From contig OU015541.1 of the NCBI GenBank assembly GCA_907165065.1, positions 12,019,001 to 12,083,000 on the forward strand: a stretch of DNA of 64,000 nucleotides, in the 5' to 3' direction. The notes beneath the pieces are model-generated. The model saw only the letters and a list, made by a program, of their open reading frames with translations, had not been told where the DNA came from and ran no database searches. This document shows positions 36,571-48,660 of the stretch, in pieces. How positions within the stretch are numbered: position 1 is the stretch's first letter; the number at the start of each line of letters is the position of its first letter. A program made the translations under genes and the position numbers. This stretch comes from Caprimulgus europaeus (Eukaryota; Chordata; Aves; Caprimulgiformes; Caprimulgidae).

Positions 36571-39500
36571 AATGGCCCAAGAAAAGTACCAAAGATGGAG
36601 ATCTGACCTTGACTGAGAAGCTGATCCATGGGGATTTTCCAACAGGGGAGCTATTTTTTCAGTCAGGATGCTGGGGGAAAAAAAATAAAATTAATAAAAA
36701 AAAATATACAGTGACCCATTCTATCCCTGGATGTCAGTAGGGTTCCATGTGCTTTCCCCAGGCTGAATTTGGCCCCAAGTTGTCACTTTTCACAGCTGAG
36801 TGATTCTTCTGCCCTCTGGAGACATTTGCTCTAAAAGTAAGTTTGCATTCATTTTCCTAACTACAGACTGAGGCCTGAATACACAGGCAAACAAAAATGC
36901 CCTATGGCACAGTAAAAAAATTAATTTCAAAATCCTATAGCTACTCTGACTTCATATGAGAAGCTGTAAGGCTTGGCCTCACACTTTCCCTCCAATGGAC
37001 ATTTTAAATGCTATTGCTTACAGTCACCTTGGCAAAAACAGGATTTTAGCAGTCACAGGTTACACAGGTGAGCATCTGAGAACAGAACATCACCAAATCC
37101 ATGCAGCATTTCTGAGTTTTTCCACCAAATGAATAATTTTGACTGGTAATGGAACAGAACTATTTCAGTTTCTACCACAGCAAATCACTTCATTTTCAGA
37201 AAGTTCATTTGCTCTGTGCTCTGTCCCCACGTTCTTTAGTCCTTTTATTATCACACGGAGCTCAAGTACAAACGTGGCTGAAAAGTGGACTTGTGCCTTG
37301 CATGAGCAAAACCAAGTCTGCAGGTCCAGTGTGAAAGATTCCCACTGAACTTACTCACAAACTATGCTGAGTGTGTGATGTCACCTAGTGGTCAGGACAC
37401 ACGGGACTGACAGTCAATTAACATTTTCAGCTAATTCCTTCATTAGCTGAAGGCACATGCTGAGGTTTTCCAGGTTCCAGATCAAATAAAGACTGCTACG
37501 AGTAGGGTGAGATAGATTTAGGTTTACACTCACCTGTGATAGGATACAGACAGCACAGAAACAGTGGGATGTGACTCATGTCCTCCAACACCAGTAGCCA
37601 GTCCTGCTAATACCAAACTCTTATTCCCTATGCTCAAACCAAGCCAAAAAAGTTAAATCAGGCCTTTTCAACAACAACAGTGATATCATCATGTTGCAAG
37701 TCTGCAGACACCCATGAGCACATAAAAGCACAGACTTCATCAGCCCCTAAATTATCCCTGTGCCTGCTTTGTGCATGAGATTTCTCTGGGAGCTTGGCTG
37801 AGCAGAACACCATGCCCACAGACGTGTCCCAGCGTGTGCCAGCCACACACCAGCGTTCCCAGACCAGGAGATCTGCCCACACCCGACACAGGGAGCAAAT
37901 GCCTTGGGAAGCACTTCAGCTTACACTTCCCTGACACCAGAGGCAGCCCAGCTTACTGACATGGCAGTGGCTTTCCAAATCTCCCTGCTCCAAGCACGTG
38001 TCATCACCTCCAAACACAGACAAAAGGCAAAGTGCCACTTGAGCCCACTCCTCCTCACCCAGCTCCAGAGCTTCCCCAAGCAGCCTCAGGCCAAGCAAAA
38101 CTGCCCTGCCCTGCAGTGATTCCCTCCTAGGCTTTTCTTGGCTGTTCCAGCACGTTGACTTGAAGGACAATAACCTCTAGCTTGTTTAACAACTTGTCCC
38201 TGCTGTATAATTACACTCCTTTTAATTGGCTTGTGGGGTTTAATAATCTCTTGGGACCCAGCTTCCAGCGTTTCTCATTAACTGCCTGCACACACTCTTG
38301 TTCTGAGGACAGGGGGATGTGCTCCAGAACAGTGTGCTGGGGAGGGTCTCTGAGGTTCAGAAATTAAGGACTACCAGCAGTTTACAGCTCTAGCCAGCCT
38401 CACTGCCACATAAAGTCCTGAGTCAACTGTGTCCCATCCATAACACACACAGCCACCTCCGCATCCCCTGGGAGAGGCAGCCAGCCCCACTCACACCCAA
38501 TATCAACTTTTTGAAAGAATTACAGAAGGCAGAACACGGGGCTGAGAAACCCCAGAGAGGAAGACACCTGGCAGAAGCACAGAACAGAGTGGATGTGGGA
38601 GCCACGCTGAGCCACTTCTACCTGAGGAGCATCCCCCTGTTACCTCCCATAACCTCACCTGTTCTAACATTTTTCTTAGCAGTTTGTAAACTTAAGCTGT
38701 CCTCAAAACTATGCCTAAAAATATATCTAAAATTATCCCCAGAATAATGTTTAAAAACTCTTCATGCTCTGCAAAGTGCCTTTGCTCCATCCTGAATAAG
38801 CACGAGCCAGCAGAATTCTCTGTGATGTTGAGGACACAGTAAACAAAGGAGTCCCCCAAAGTTAACAGGGATTAAGGCTGGAAATAACCACTAGGAAGCC
38901 AGCAATGAAAAGGAAACCAAACAGTGGAGGGATTAAGAGTCAAGATGAACATTTCCATGCCTTAACCACCCATCTCCCATAGTCACTGCTTGCCCACAAA
39001 GTCTGACAATCCTAAACCTGGGAACAGCTATGCTGGCATGTCACAAAGCAGCAGCCACACGTTCCCATCCCAGCTGTATCCCACATAAATATCAACCTAC
39101 AGGATGGACCTGTGAAAGTCAAAGTACCTTCTAGAGTTACAGGACAACCAGAACAACTTATCACAACTGCAAATGCTGTGCTCTGCTCCTGGACTGCAAG
39201 TTTTGGAAACAACCTCTAAGAATTAAATTATAGTTACTGTTATAAAATGCTACAAGACTTGGCTCATTCCTAATTTTCTCTAGACTTCAAGAAGAAAACT
39301 ATTCTCAGGTATGCTCAGGCTTTCAGAGAGCTCAGACTAACAGTGCCAGAGGAGAGATGGAGTCACAATGGGCAACTTTTGATGCAGAGCAGCTGACCTC
39401 GTTCACAGCTTGCCAACAGAAACAGACCTGTTCGTGCAGCCATCCTTATACCAGCTTCATACCCATGTGAGTATGATTCCTGAAATTACAGATTTGTTCT

Positions 39501-41256
39501 GGTGCAGTTTAAGTTGTCTCCAAGAGGTCAAAGGAAGCCAGACAAGGAACAGGTAACTATTTCCAAGGGGTCTGTCTGTTTCCATTGAACTTCTTTCCAC
39601 CAAATTCCAATCTTGTCTTCCCATAATTAAAAAGGAAGAGGGATAGAATGAGAGAAAATGAAAATTCTTCTCAATATTATATGATCTAGAAATTAATACC
39701 AAAAACCACCATCAAGAATCCCAACCCTTCTTAAAGCAGCAGTTAGGTTTTCTTAATAATGATCCCCAACTAAACGCTTCAGACCAGCTATCTGTCACAA
39801 ACACCAGAACATGCACGTTCCCCATTCCAGTCACCAAACCACAACACAAGAACCTTGCTGGTGGCACATACAACTTACCTTTTCTTTTCCCTGCATTATG
39901 ACTTTCCACATGGAAATCCCCAGCTACAGGGGTACCTCACATTCTGCATAGTACAACTGGCTCCAACATGTTACAAAGGGGATGCAAACTGCTTCCAATA
40001 AAATAAACTAATGTCAAATCCCACTCAGCTACAGTAAAGCCAAGGTTTCCACAGAAGAGACTATGATAATTTTAGCCTGTTGTTACTGTTTTCCTTTATC
40101 TGAACTGAGAAATCGTAAAGTTTGAGAGCATGGGCTATGTTTGTGACATTTCTATTGTGAGATGCATTGGAGAAATGTATGCAGGACAGCAAAGCAGCTT
40201 GTGCAGAGGGTTAGAAAGCCTCTGCAAAGAGCAGCCAGCACCAAAGGCTGCTCACAGGAGGATGAACCAAGGACACGATACATCGCAGAAAATGGAAAAG
40301 GATATTTGACGTCTGTTGAAGGAACAACACTGTGTTAAACTTATACTGGCAGGGCCTTGAGATCCAAGTAGTTTTCTATTACTTCTCAGCCACGCTCGGC
40401 AGGTTTGTTTGATTTTTCCATCAGAATCCTGCAGCTCAGTTCACTTTACCAGGGGGAGAAGTTGCTGGGAAAGGGCCTGAGAAACAAGAATCTGTCAAAG
40501 ACTTGTTTTATTTCCTACAGCACTGGCTGACTGACCAAAATCTTTTTTTTTTTTTTAAAAAAAGAAAAAGAAAAAAAAAATCAAATTCAGGAAAAAGCCC
40601 TGAACATGTCAAGGCTTTTGGAACAAATGGCACAATAGGTTTTTCCTGTAGCTATAGGCATGTATTTCTTCTTATTTTTTATTTATTTATTTAAGCCCCC
40701 ATAACACACCATTTCCCCCAAAGGGCTGAAAAGGTTCAAAGGCTTTGAGAGCACCAATAAATCATGACCACATAAATGTCCTGTAGTGAAGTTTGATTCT
40801 TATTTACCCGGGGTCTTTGGGCCAGTGCTCAGTCTGTGTTGGAGGAGGCAGATTTACTTCTCCTGAGATGCCCTCAATTCACAGAGTGCTCATCTTTCAC
40901 ACAGCACCACTCCAGGCCTCAGCTGCCAAAACACTTTTAGCTGCAAGTTTCCATCATTTGCTTTATCACACTTCCCTTTCCCCTCCCAGATACTGGTCTA
41001 AACCAAGTTATGTTTAGAAATACTTTGTGAGTGGCCAGACTGTGAGTCAATGAATCTCTGTAAATCACTGCCATATGCAGAAGGATTTCAGCCTTCAGTG
41101 GGCTTTCTCCTTACACCATCTCTAGCCGTGATTCCCTCCCTAAAATAAAGCTTAGGGCTAAGCATGTAGGAAAGCTCAGCACAGGTATAAATATATATAT
41201 ACTACCAGAGTGGGGTATAAGAAACAGTGTTAAAAGCAGCACAGAATTGGATGCCT
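36571..41256. other. unique DNA, no gene seen
   Basis: GC-richer around 37780-38640, where short overlapping frames accumulate on both strands without domains. Low-complexity T14/A-rich sequence lies at about 40542-40580 and an ATTT repeat at about 40673-40695. A short TATA patch lies near 41187. No promoter or exon is recognised. Confidence 0.5.
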
Positions 41257-41290
41257 ATTTGCATAACTAATAACCATTTGCATAACTAAT
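41257..41290. promoter_or_regulatory. doubled octamer-type motif, 19-bp period
   Basis: ATTTGCATAACTAAT occurs at 41257-41271 and again at 41276-41290 with no mismatch, separated by AACC. ATTTGCAT is the inverted perfect octamer bound by POU-class factors (OCT1 and relatives). A tandem duplication placing two perfect octamers about two helical turns apart is visible directly. Occupancy is unknown. Confidence 0.55.
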
Positions 41291-42834
41291 GTGCAGTTCT
41301 GTCCCATGAGCAGTAAAGTGACATAACAGCCTCCACTCCACAGTAATGATCATCTAGTCATCCAACCCCATGAAGAGGAAAACACCACCAGCAACAGAAG
41401 TTCCAGCAGTTTGATTAAAGCAAGCACCTGACACTGTAGCTGTTTCTCCACATTTTGCTCAGGTTACTTAATCTAGCATTCATTCTTTATTGTCAATGAA
41501 TATTTACACCATATCTGATTTGAAGCACCCTTTTTAATTATTCACAAATACAGCTGTAGGAATTCACTAGCAATTTGTGAAGAGAGTCCACGTTAGTCTC
41601 AATTTTTTAGGAAGTCATTCAGACAGGGCACAGAACCAATAACCAGTGAAGTAAATTAACCACTTACATGACATAAAACCGAAACACTACAGACTCAGAC
41701 AATTTTCAGATATGGAAAAATAAGAATTAATAATAACTAATTATATCAAGCCATTTGGCTATAAAACCCTTAATGATTTGATAAAGAAAGAGAGACAAAC
41801 TGCTCCAGCACTTTGGAAATATCACAGCTCTGTACATCACTCATTAGAGATAAATTTGCCAGACTTATTAACTAAAATCAGCTGGTGGATTCAGTGGAGT
41901 GTGATTGGCATGTACGTAGCTACAGGTTCAACTGCAGTGGTAACACACGTGGAGATTTGTGTCCTCAGACAGCAACAGCCTTGAACTCTGCAGGAATCTG
42001 CACAGCTTTGCCTTTTAGGAAAGGTCTTTTGTCATTAATAGTTCAGAGGTGTGGAAAGGAAATGTTGGCAAAACTCCAGCCACAGATTTGAATAAATTAA
42101 CTGTCACCCAAAAACCAGTAGGTGTATTAATCTGCAATGAAGACCACTTTTCTCCACCCCATCCAAAAAAGCAAAGTCTAAACGAGGATCTAGCATGCTC
42201 CAAATTAAATGAAAATCAAATAGCTATGATTTGCCTTACCTTTCCTGGGGGGGACAGCAAGCTTAAAACTAATGAATCCTGTGTAAGCCAGCCAAAAGGG
42301 TTGCACAATGATGGATCTACAGAGGATGCAGTGTCAGGCCCAACACATCTGGGCAGGAAGGAGGCTCAGTGACAAAAGGCTCAGAGGTCTTGTACTGGCA
42401 GCCCTGCCCAAGCTGGCAGTAACCAAAAGTCAGTATCAGTGTGCTTAAATTAAGAGAGAGGATAATGTAGCTCTAGAGGACTCATCTCAGCAACACAAGG
42501 TCTGAAGGAAGTGCAGAGTGCCTTCTGAAACCAGCCATAAGTCAGCACAAGGAGGCTTGGCATCTACCTGCCTTATGCAGAAACAGAAACCTCCAGGCTC
42601 TGGGCTTTTTCTTAGCCATTACAAACCGACTCAGAACTATTCCGAGGGAACAAGATTATTACTCACAAGATCTGAGTAAATTTGAGTAATAATGCCACTC
42701 AGCTTTGTATCTTTTCCCATCTCCAAACAAACTCAACTAGTTCATCTGCAAAACTTAAAATAATCACTGACAGGGAAAAACAGCAAGTGCAAATTTAGAG
42801 AGAAGAGCACAAAACAATTCATTTGTAACCTAAG
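41291..42834. other. unique DNA, no gene seen
   Basis: Frames of 62-107 residues at 41778-42372 overlap on both strands and match no family. A seven-G run lies near 42248. Confidence 0.5.
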
Positions 42835-42960
42835 CTTTGCCAGTAATTTTCCACATAACTCAGACAAAGTGTTTAATTTCCAGATTTCCATTTTCCCAGC
42901 TGTAAAATGGACTCGTGTGTACAAGATGCTCAATCTATTAATGCAATAAAGTAAGAATCA
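42835..42960. mobile_element. old decayed repeat, L2-sense or MIR-antisense type
   Basis: TTTCCAGATTTCCATTTTCC followed by CAGCTGTAAAATGGACTC strongly recalls the 'cagtttcctcatctgtaaaatgg' stretch of L2 3' ends and antisense MIR. Upstream, AACTCAGACAAAGTGTTTAA fits the preceding part loosely. Divergence is too great to choose the family. Confidence 0.42.
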
Positions 42961-43599
42961 TAGAAATGCTACTTGTTAGCAGAAGGCTTCCCCTCTGCAT
43001 TCCCACTCTCTTTTGTGTAACAAGTTTTGTCTTCAGGTTGCAGAAACTCCTGGCCAAACAACAGGCTCTGTAGCTGAGTTACAAAGTCACACAGATTTAA
43101 GGTAATTCAAATACATTTCAGTCTATTTTTATTTATGCCATGATCTTTAATAAAGGCAGCTAAATATTTGCCATATAGTCATCTTTTAAGTTTTTTGGAC
43201 AAAATGTTATGCTATGGTGTTTGCATTGTGTGCACTGGATGATGAGTTCATTGGAAAATGAACAAGAGCCCATTTCCCTGTCATTGACAGCAAAAATCCA
43301 TCTTTAACATAATGGACAGATATAATTGTTGTGCACCCTGTTAGACATACCAAGTGATTGATACAATGCAAAAAGGAGGGGGGTGAAATTATGATGATCT
43401 ATAAAGATCTTGCTGGAACAGAGAAAGAGGAAGAGAATCATTTTTAATATGATTAATATTGCAGCAGAGAGAGGGAGAAAGGAAAGAGATGGGATTTGTT
43501 CCCTGTTATAACACTCTACTCCCATGCAGCACTGCTTAGCAGGAAAGCCTTCCAGCTGAGGGCTATGAAACAGTTATCACTGTTAGGTGATTAAGTTAC
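42961..43599. other. unique DNA, no gene seen
   Basis: A purine-rich tract of AGAG/GGAG steps lies near 43417-43495. Nothing else is recognised. Confidence 0.5.
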
Positions 43600-43770
43600 T
43601 AATTCTTCAGGGAGAAGACATTTAGAGGCCCATATTAAAGGAGAGCGAGGCAAAATTACATTCCGTTTCAATTTAGTTTAGCAATTCTAGTGATTTAGTT
43701 AAATGAAAAGCAATTGTTCCAATTAATAGTATTGAATGTTATTCATCAAAAGTGTCAAAACAGCTGTGTT
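43600..43770. promoter_or_regulatory. candidate conserved noncoding element, homeodomain/SOX-like motifs
   Basis: The block holds CAATTTAGTTTAGCAATTCT, AAAAGCAATTGTTCC (SOX-type ATTGTT at 43713-43718) and CCAATTAATAG. It has no simple repeat and no open frame. Spaced A/T cores interrupted by mixed sequence are common in conserved vertebrate enhancers. Chance occurrence is possible in AT-rich DNA. Confidence 0.33.
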
Positions 43771-44289
43771 GGTGCATTAGTAACCTATTCTCTTGTCAGA
43801 GATATGGATAATTCCCCAGGATTGCACCAGGGAAATGGCAGAGCAGCCAGGAGCCTTCGGAGAGACCCACACATCCTGCAGCATTAATGACTGCAGATTC
43901 ATGGGGCTTCTGGCAGGCTCCGAGCACCACTGCACTGGGGTGGAAAGGGCAGCTGGCTATGTGGGGGTTCAAGAGGGCAGGGGATGTTCCCAAACACTTG
44001 AATCTGCCTTTCACCCTCTCCAACGCCATCCCACAAGTGTGCTTCGAGACAATTTGACAGAGCAGAGCTGCCTCAAACTGCTGGTAAGAGTAGAATGAAT
44101 GTGGCTGCTCCTGTCCACCCCACTCCTTCCTCCTGCTTTCAGGCAGGGAGTGGTAAGACCCCACCTTGCTTTGCCTAGAGCTGGTGCAAGAGCAATTAGG
44201 AAGCCAAGCCTTAGCAAGTGCCGAGCAACCATTTTGATCCACACCATCCTCAGCAGTGCCAGCAATGGCTGCAGCAGCTTTTCTCATGG
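43771..44289. other. GC-richer unique DNA with overlapping open frames, no gene supported
   Basis: A 166-residue minus frame (43796-44296) and a 101-residue plus frame (43793-44098) cover the same bases. Neither has a domain, and opposed open frames in low-stop DNA are expected by chance. No CpG island is present. Confidence 0.45.
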
Positions 44290-44675
44290 AGCTCATCCAT
44301 CAAAACAGTGATTAAGGAGCTAAGAGGAAAAGTTCGGATGTAACCCCTGAATACAATGGGGTAATAAAACACAATGGTGCTGCTGGCCTGGGAATATGAC
44401 ACTCTGGCACAAGACAGCACCTTCTATTTTGGGATAAACAGACCCGGGTCTGAACATGGCTGAGGGCATCCTGGAGCTCGTTAATCTGTATGGGAATGAC
44501 AGAGACAGGATAACAGGTCTGATAAGGGTTTCCTCCAGCCTTTTCCTCGCACCAGGCAGGCCCCTGCAGCCATCTCAGCCATCTCCACTCAATAAGGCTT
44601 TATACACTTCCTCCCAGGACCCATAATTGCCGTCTCAGTGCAGGCGATATCATCTTCCTTTCCTTTCAAATTTCC
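44290..44675. promoter_or_regulatory. candidate conserved noncoding element
   Basis: Repeat-free mixed sequence contains GTTAATCTGTATGGG (OTX/bicoid-like TAATCT), AAGTTCGGATG, GACCCGGGTC (a palindromic CpG site), CATAATTGCCGTC and GGCGATATCATC. It retains several CpG and has no long open frame. It is probably regulatory if conserved across birds. The call rests on texture and motifs. Confidence 0.32.
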
Positions 44676-46534
44676 AAAGCCTTTTTATGGGAGATTAGAA
44701 AATCTTGTCTTTTTTGGACTCTGCTGTTTGTTTTCTCCAGGAACTAAAGAAAAATAAATGCATGCTGTATACCTGAGTTGAAGGACAAGGGAAAAGAAAG
44801 GTACCAAGGGCCCAGGAGCAACCTGCTGTAGCTTGTGTTGCTTCTTGGCAGGGCACCTTTCCCAGGATGATGCCTTTGCACTCCTCGGGAACAAGGCAAA
44901 CCTCGTGCCAGTCCCATCCTCCAGCACAGCGCAGGGCAGTTGGGGGATCCTCCACAAGCCAAGAGCTACAAGTGTCTGATATGGCAGATGATGTTTCTAT
45001 CCTTGTTAAAAAATAAGTTAATAGACAAAAGCAACAAAAATACAAGGGACATTCAAGGAGAAACAGAGCCCTAGACACTTCACAAGCGAGGGACAACTCT
45101 GCTTTTTCTCCATCTCTGGTGGTACCCTTCACCCAACACTCCCAGTCCAACCTTCCTCACAAAGGTAGTTTTTGCAATGTGATCTTTCTTGCTTCCTCTT
45201 CCCCACTCCAGTCACTGCCACAGATTATACCCCAGCAGTTACCCTGCTCTAACACACACCGAAAGAGCCAGATGTTCACGTTGAACATAAGCTAAAGTGA
45301 AAAATGCAGAATATCACATCATACCAGCACTGCTGTAACTGAAACGTTATTTATTGGAGGGAGTGAAATAATCTCACTTATCTATGCAAGCAGTAACAGT
45401 TTGGCATCACCTGCTCACATGCTGAGGAGGAGGGAGACTCGAGAAACCTGTAACTGCAAAAGCCTTCCCCAGCCTTACACATAAAAATAAATAAATCAAG
45501 TATCCTCACTAGGTTTGGCACTCCACAACATTCCCTCTAAGCCCTGGCTTGCAACTGTACCTACATCAGCTTTTTATCATAAGAGCTTGAAAGTACAATT
45601 AAATATCATCTTAATGTACTTGCTCTGTGTTTTGTTATGACCTCAGGTGCTTTGCTGCTTCAGTAACGAGGCTGCTGAAATACAACTTGAAGCCAGAGCA
45701 ATTAAGAAAATCCCCACATGCTGGTTTCAGCACAGGCAAGTGAACACACACCAAGTACATGCTTAACTTTTTAAGAAGTTGGGAGAAAAAGCACATTAAC
45801 TTAAGACCAGTGACCAGAAGAACAGAGAAGCACTGTAAAGCCCTCATGATATTACATCTCAGGCTTTTGACATTAAGGAAACTCTTGTTTGGGAACTCTT
45901 GTTTTTTTTCATTCCTGCTCAGGATAGTAGGATTTTAAGTGCCTGCAGGGCATAGAAGCTTACTGATAATAAAACTGGTCATTTTAATACACCAGAGTTA
46001 CTGTAGATATGCCTATTTTGGTGCACATGGCTCTATCTTAGCTGTATTTCAAACATGCCACATAACATTTATTATGAAGAAGAATTAAAGAGCCCTTCAT
46101 TAATTATTTGTATTACCATAGCACCTAAGGGCATTAATCACACATCAAGGCATCGTTCAGCAAACACTGCCAGAACACAGTCTGCCCAAAATCAAAATTC
46201 AGGGCAAAGAAAAAGCAAAAAACTGCACAGAAATATAAGAATGCACATAGTGTGGGAAGCATGGGGTGACAGCTTTAGCAAGCAAGAGGCATATGGTGGA
46301 GCATGTCCCCTACCATCAAATTACCTGTTCACATCCCAGGTCAGGAAATTTTTTAAGAGAGGTTAGGTGAGGATTGGTACCACTCCTTGACAGTCAATAA
46401 TAAGTGATCAGTGATATTGGAAGCCAAACCCTAGGAGCAGCTGTGGAAGGAAGTGGGCCACTTGCAGCTGTTGCAGAGAAGCAGCCATGGAGATAGCACT
46501 GAGCAGTCAAGCACAGCTTGAGTCAAGTTGTGAA
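44676..46534. other. unique DNA, no gene seen
   Basis: The minus frames at 44685-45150 (up to 151 residues) overlap in three phases and match nothing. An imperfect hairpin lies at 45582-45626. No repeat is recognised. Confidence 0.5.
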
Positions 46535-46590
46535 TCAAGAAGACTCTTGAAAGATCCTTTCCAGGTCCATTACTTTGATTTTATGATATT
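46535..46590 (+). mobile_element. faint old CR1 3' tail
   Basis: CTTGAAAGATCCTTTCCAGGTCC followed by GATTTTATGAT resembles the CR1 3' end (a 'gatgatcttt...gaggtcccttccaa...attctatgat' pattern) with many changes. Only about 55 bases are recognisable and the upstream border cannot be placed. It could be chance. Confidence 0.3.
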
Positions 46591-47488
46591 TAAAAATAAT
46601 TTTAAAATAGCTAGGAAAGTTCTTCAGTCATGTTTGTTAAACTGGCCCAAGCTTTAAATGTTTCATTAGAAGTTAATACCAACACTGTTCCCTTGCTCTG
46701 AGAAGACAGGGTACAAATATGTTGAGAACTGCACCTTAACCCATGACAGACCCCAAGGCAGCAAATCAAAGCTCGAGATCATTAACTCCTGCCAAAGTTA
46801 AAACAGCAGTAACACACAAATATCAGATTCTGACATTAAAGTGAACCTGAAGCAGACACCTAAAGCTCAGCCTGTGACTAGATGGGGATCAGTAACTAAT
46901 ACACCAGGTAAGTTTGTCCCATCTGTTCAGGTCACACACCAGCCCCAAACCCCAGGTACGTGACCTCTTCTAGCACACACCCAGCACAGATGGGGAGCAG
47001 CCACTCAGTCTTGATCATCCTTGGACTCTTACTACCCCATCACTTGGAAAGTGGGATGTGTCCTCATGTAAATAATGTAATTATTTAAAACAGATGTATG
47101 TTGTCAAGTGAGCTGATCAGCAAATAAAGTTGATTTCTCCTACCCACAAAGAGTTTTGGTGTATTAAATAAAAGCAAATTGAAATCTGAAAAGACACTGT
47201 TGTATTTCATGTGCACCATTTTCCTCCCAAGAGGAGGCTCCTGCATTAAATTACATATGCCATGCACTGCTGTCAATGACAAAGGGTAGAATGGAGCAAG
47301 AAGGTGCCACACACAGAGATAAAGTGAAACACAAAATTCTTGTAAGATACCACACTGGCACATATGAATTATAAGTACTCCATTTCCCAGCTGAAATTTT
47401 TTAAATTGCTATTTCACTTTTTTTGTTTTGTTTTAAAATAAAGAGTTATGGGCAGTACAGTAATTGAAAGTGTCCTCTGTAGGGGGGA
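46591..47488. other. unique DNA, no gene seen
   Basis: Nothing recognised. The 92-residue minus frame at 47085-47363 has no domain signature. Confidence 0.5.
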
Positions 47489-47527
47489 ACAACAAAAAAA
47501 ACACACCAAAAAAACCCCAAAAAACAA
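47489..47527. repeat. A/C-rich low-complexity tract
   Basis: Runs of A broken by ACACACC and ACCCC. Same class as the tracts at 16974, 61614 and 63852. Confidence 0.72.
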
Positions 47528-48129
47528 TTTTCCATCTAAAACCCAAAAGAACTGTTCTCTCAAACCTGACAGTATGGGAATTTGGCTAACACAGAAAGGT
47601 TTTTGGTTTTTTTTAGTTTTATTTTTTTCATTATTTAGGTGCATTCTCAGAAGTTATCAACTAATCTTCTTGATTTCCTAAACCAAGAAAAGGCCAGATG
47701 CAGTAATCTATTACAGACATGATATAATTGTACTGTAATCATAACAGAACAATATCTGCACATATGCTTTTGTTAAGCACAGGGCACAGCCTGACACTAC
47801 TCATTAAGAAACAAATGGAACATTCAACTGCAGCTTTCAATTGATCTTACAAAGATAAGCCTCGGTATTGTTATTCCAGATTTTGTGTGTGTGTGCAGGA
47901 CACAAAAGCATTTTCTCTCTCAAAAAAAAAAGAAAAGAAAAACACCTTAGACTGCTCTGCATGGAGCAATTGACCAGTGGAACAGTATATTCTCTTATCA
48001 TTTTGGAATAACTTCAAAGTCACTCTCTGCACATAGAATTAACACCAAAAAACAAGCCCAAAACAGTTATCTTCCCCTGCTATCGTCATACTGATCATTT
48101 TTCCTAAACAGGAATTTTTTCTCTTCCAG
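47528..48129. other. AT-rich unique DNA, no gene seen
   Basis: Contains a T-rich patch at 47600-47632 and an A-rich one at 47920-47942. Nothing else is recognised. Confidence 0.5.
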
Positions 48130-48660
48130 ATCCAATTGGTATTGTAATTTATAGTGTATTATAAATAGTATTATACTCATTGGTGTATTTTAAACTGTGT
48201 CTCTGCTTTGTCTATGAAAGATTGTCGGTATAACCAGTAGTTATAGCAGAAAAAAAATGTAATAATTAAAAAAAATAAAATCAAAGAAGCAGCAGCTGAT
48301 GTTGCATTAGAACTTACTGAAGGATGCGCCTGGCAGGAAAGCAGTTAAAAAGAGGCAATGTGAAATTGCATATGATCTAGCACAGCGATGCTACTGCATT
48401 ATAAATAATGCTGAAGGATGCATTATTTATGTGTTTAATATTGGGCTCGCTTATGAAGTAAGTTTCTTTCTCCACTTTGTCTCCAATAGAAATAGGAAGG
48501 CAGGATCACAGAGACATGATAATTCAGGGAAGTTTGGGAGGCAAAACACTGAAAAACATTGAGTGCTGCGCTCTATTGCATTTCCTCAGTTTAATAAGTA
48601 CGGTGGAAATCTCTGAAGGTTAGGAGCTCGGCTTTCATTCATTTCAACATTCAATAGAAA
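48130..48660. promoter_or_regulatory. candidate conserved noncoding element with an 11-bp inverted repeat
   Basis: ATAAATAATGC (48401-48411) and its exact reverse complement GCATTATTTAT (48420-48430) flank the 8-base spacer TGAAGGAT. The word TGAAGGATGC also occurs at about 48318. Other motifs are AAATTGCATATGATC (octamer-like) and TTTAATATTGGGCTCGC. The stretch has no long open frame, keeps scattered CpG and is repeat-free apart from A runs near 48250-48290. It looks like a POU/homeodomain-responsive enhancer. Function is inference. Confidence 0.4.

Noticed and set aside
43796..44296. 166-codon minus-strand frame as a gene
   Set aside because: It is opposed by open plus frames over the same bases, lies in GC-richer low-stop DNA and has no recognisable domain.
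44695..45150. 151-codon minus-strand frame with a hydrophobic segment
   Set aside because: It overlaps two other open minus phases, which is typical of chance low-stop sequence, and no family is recognised.
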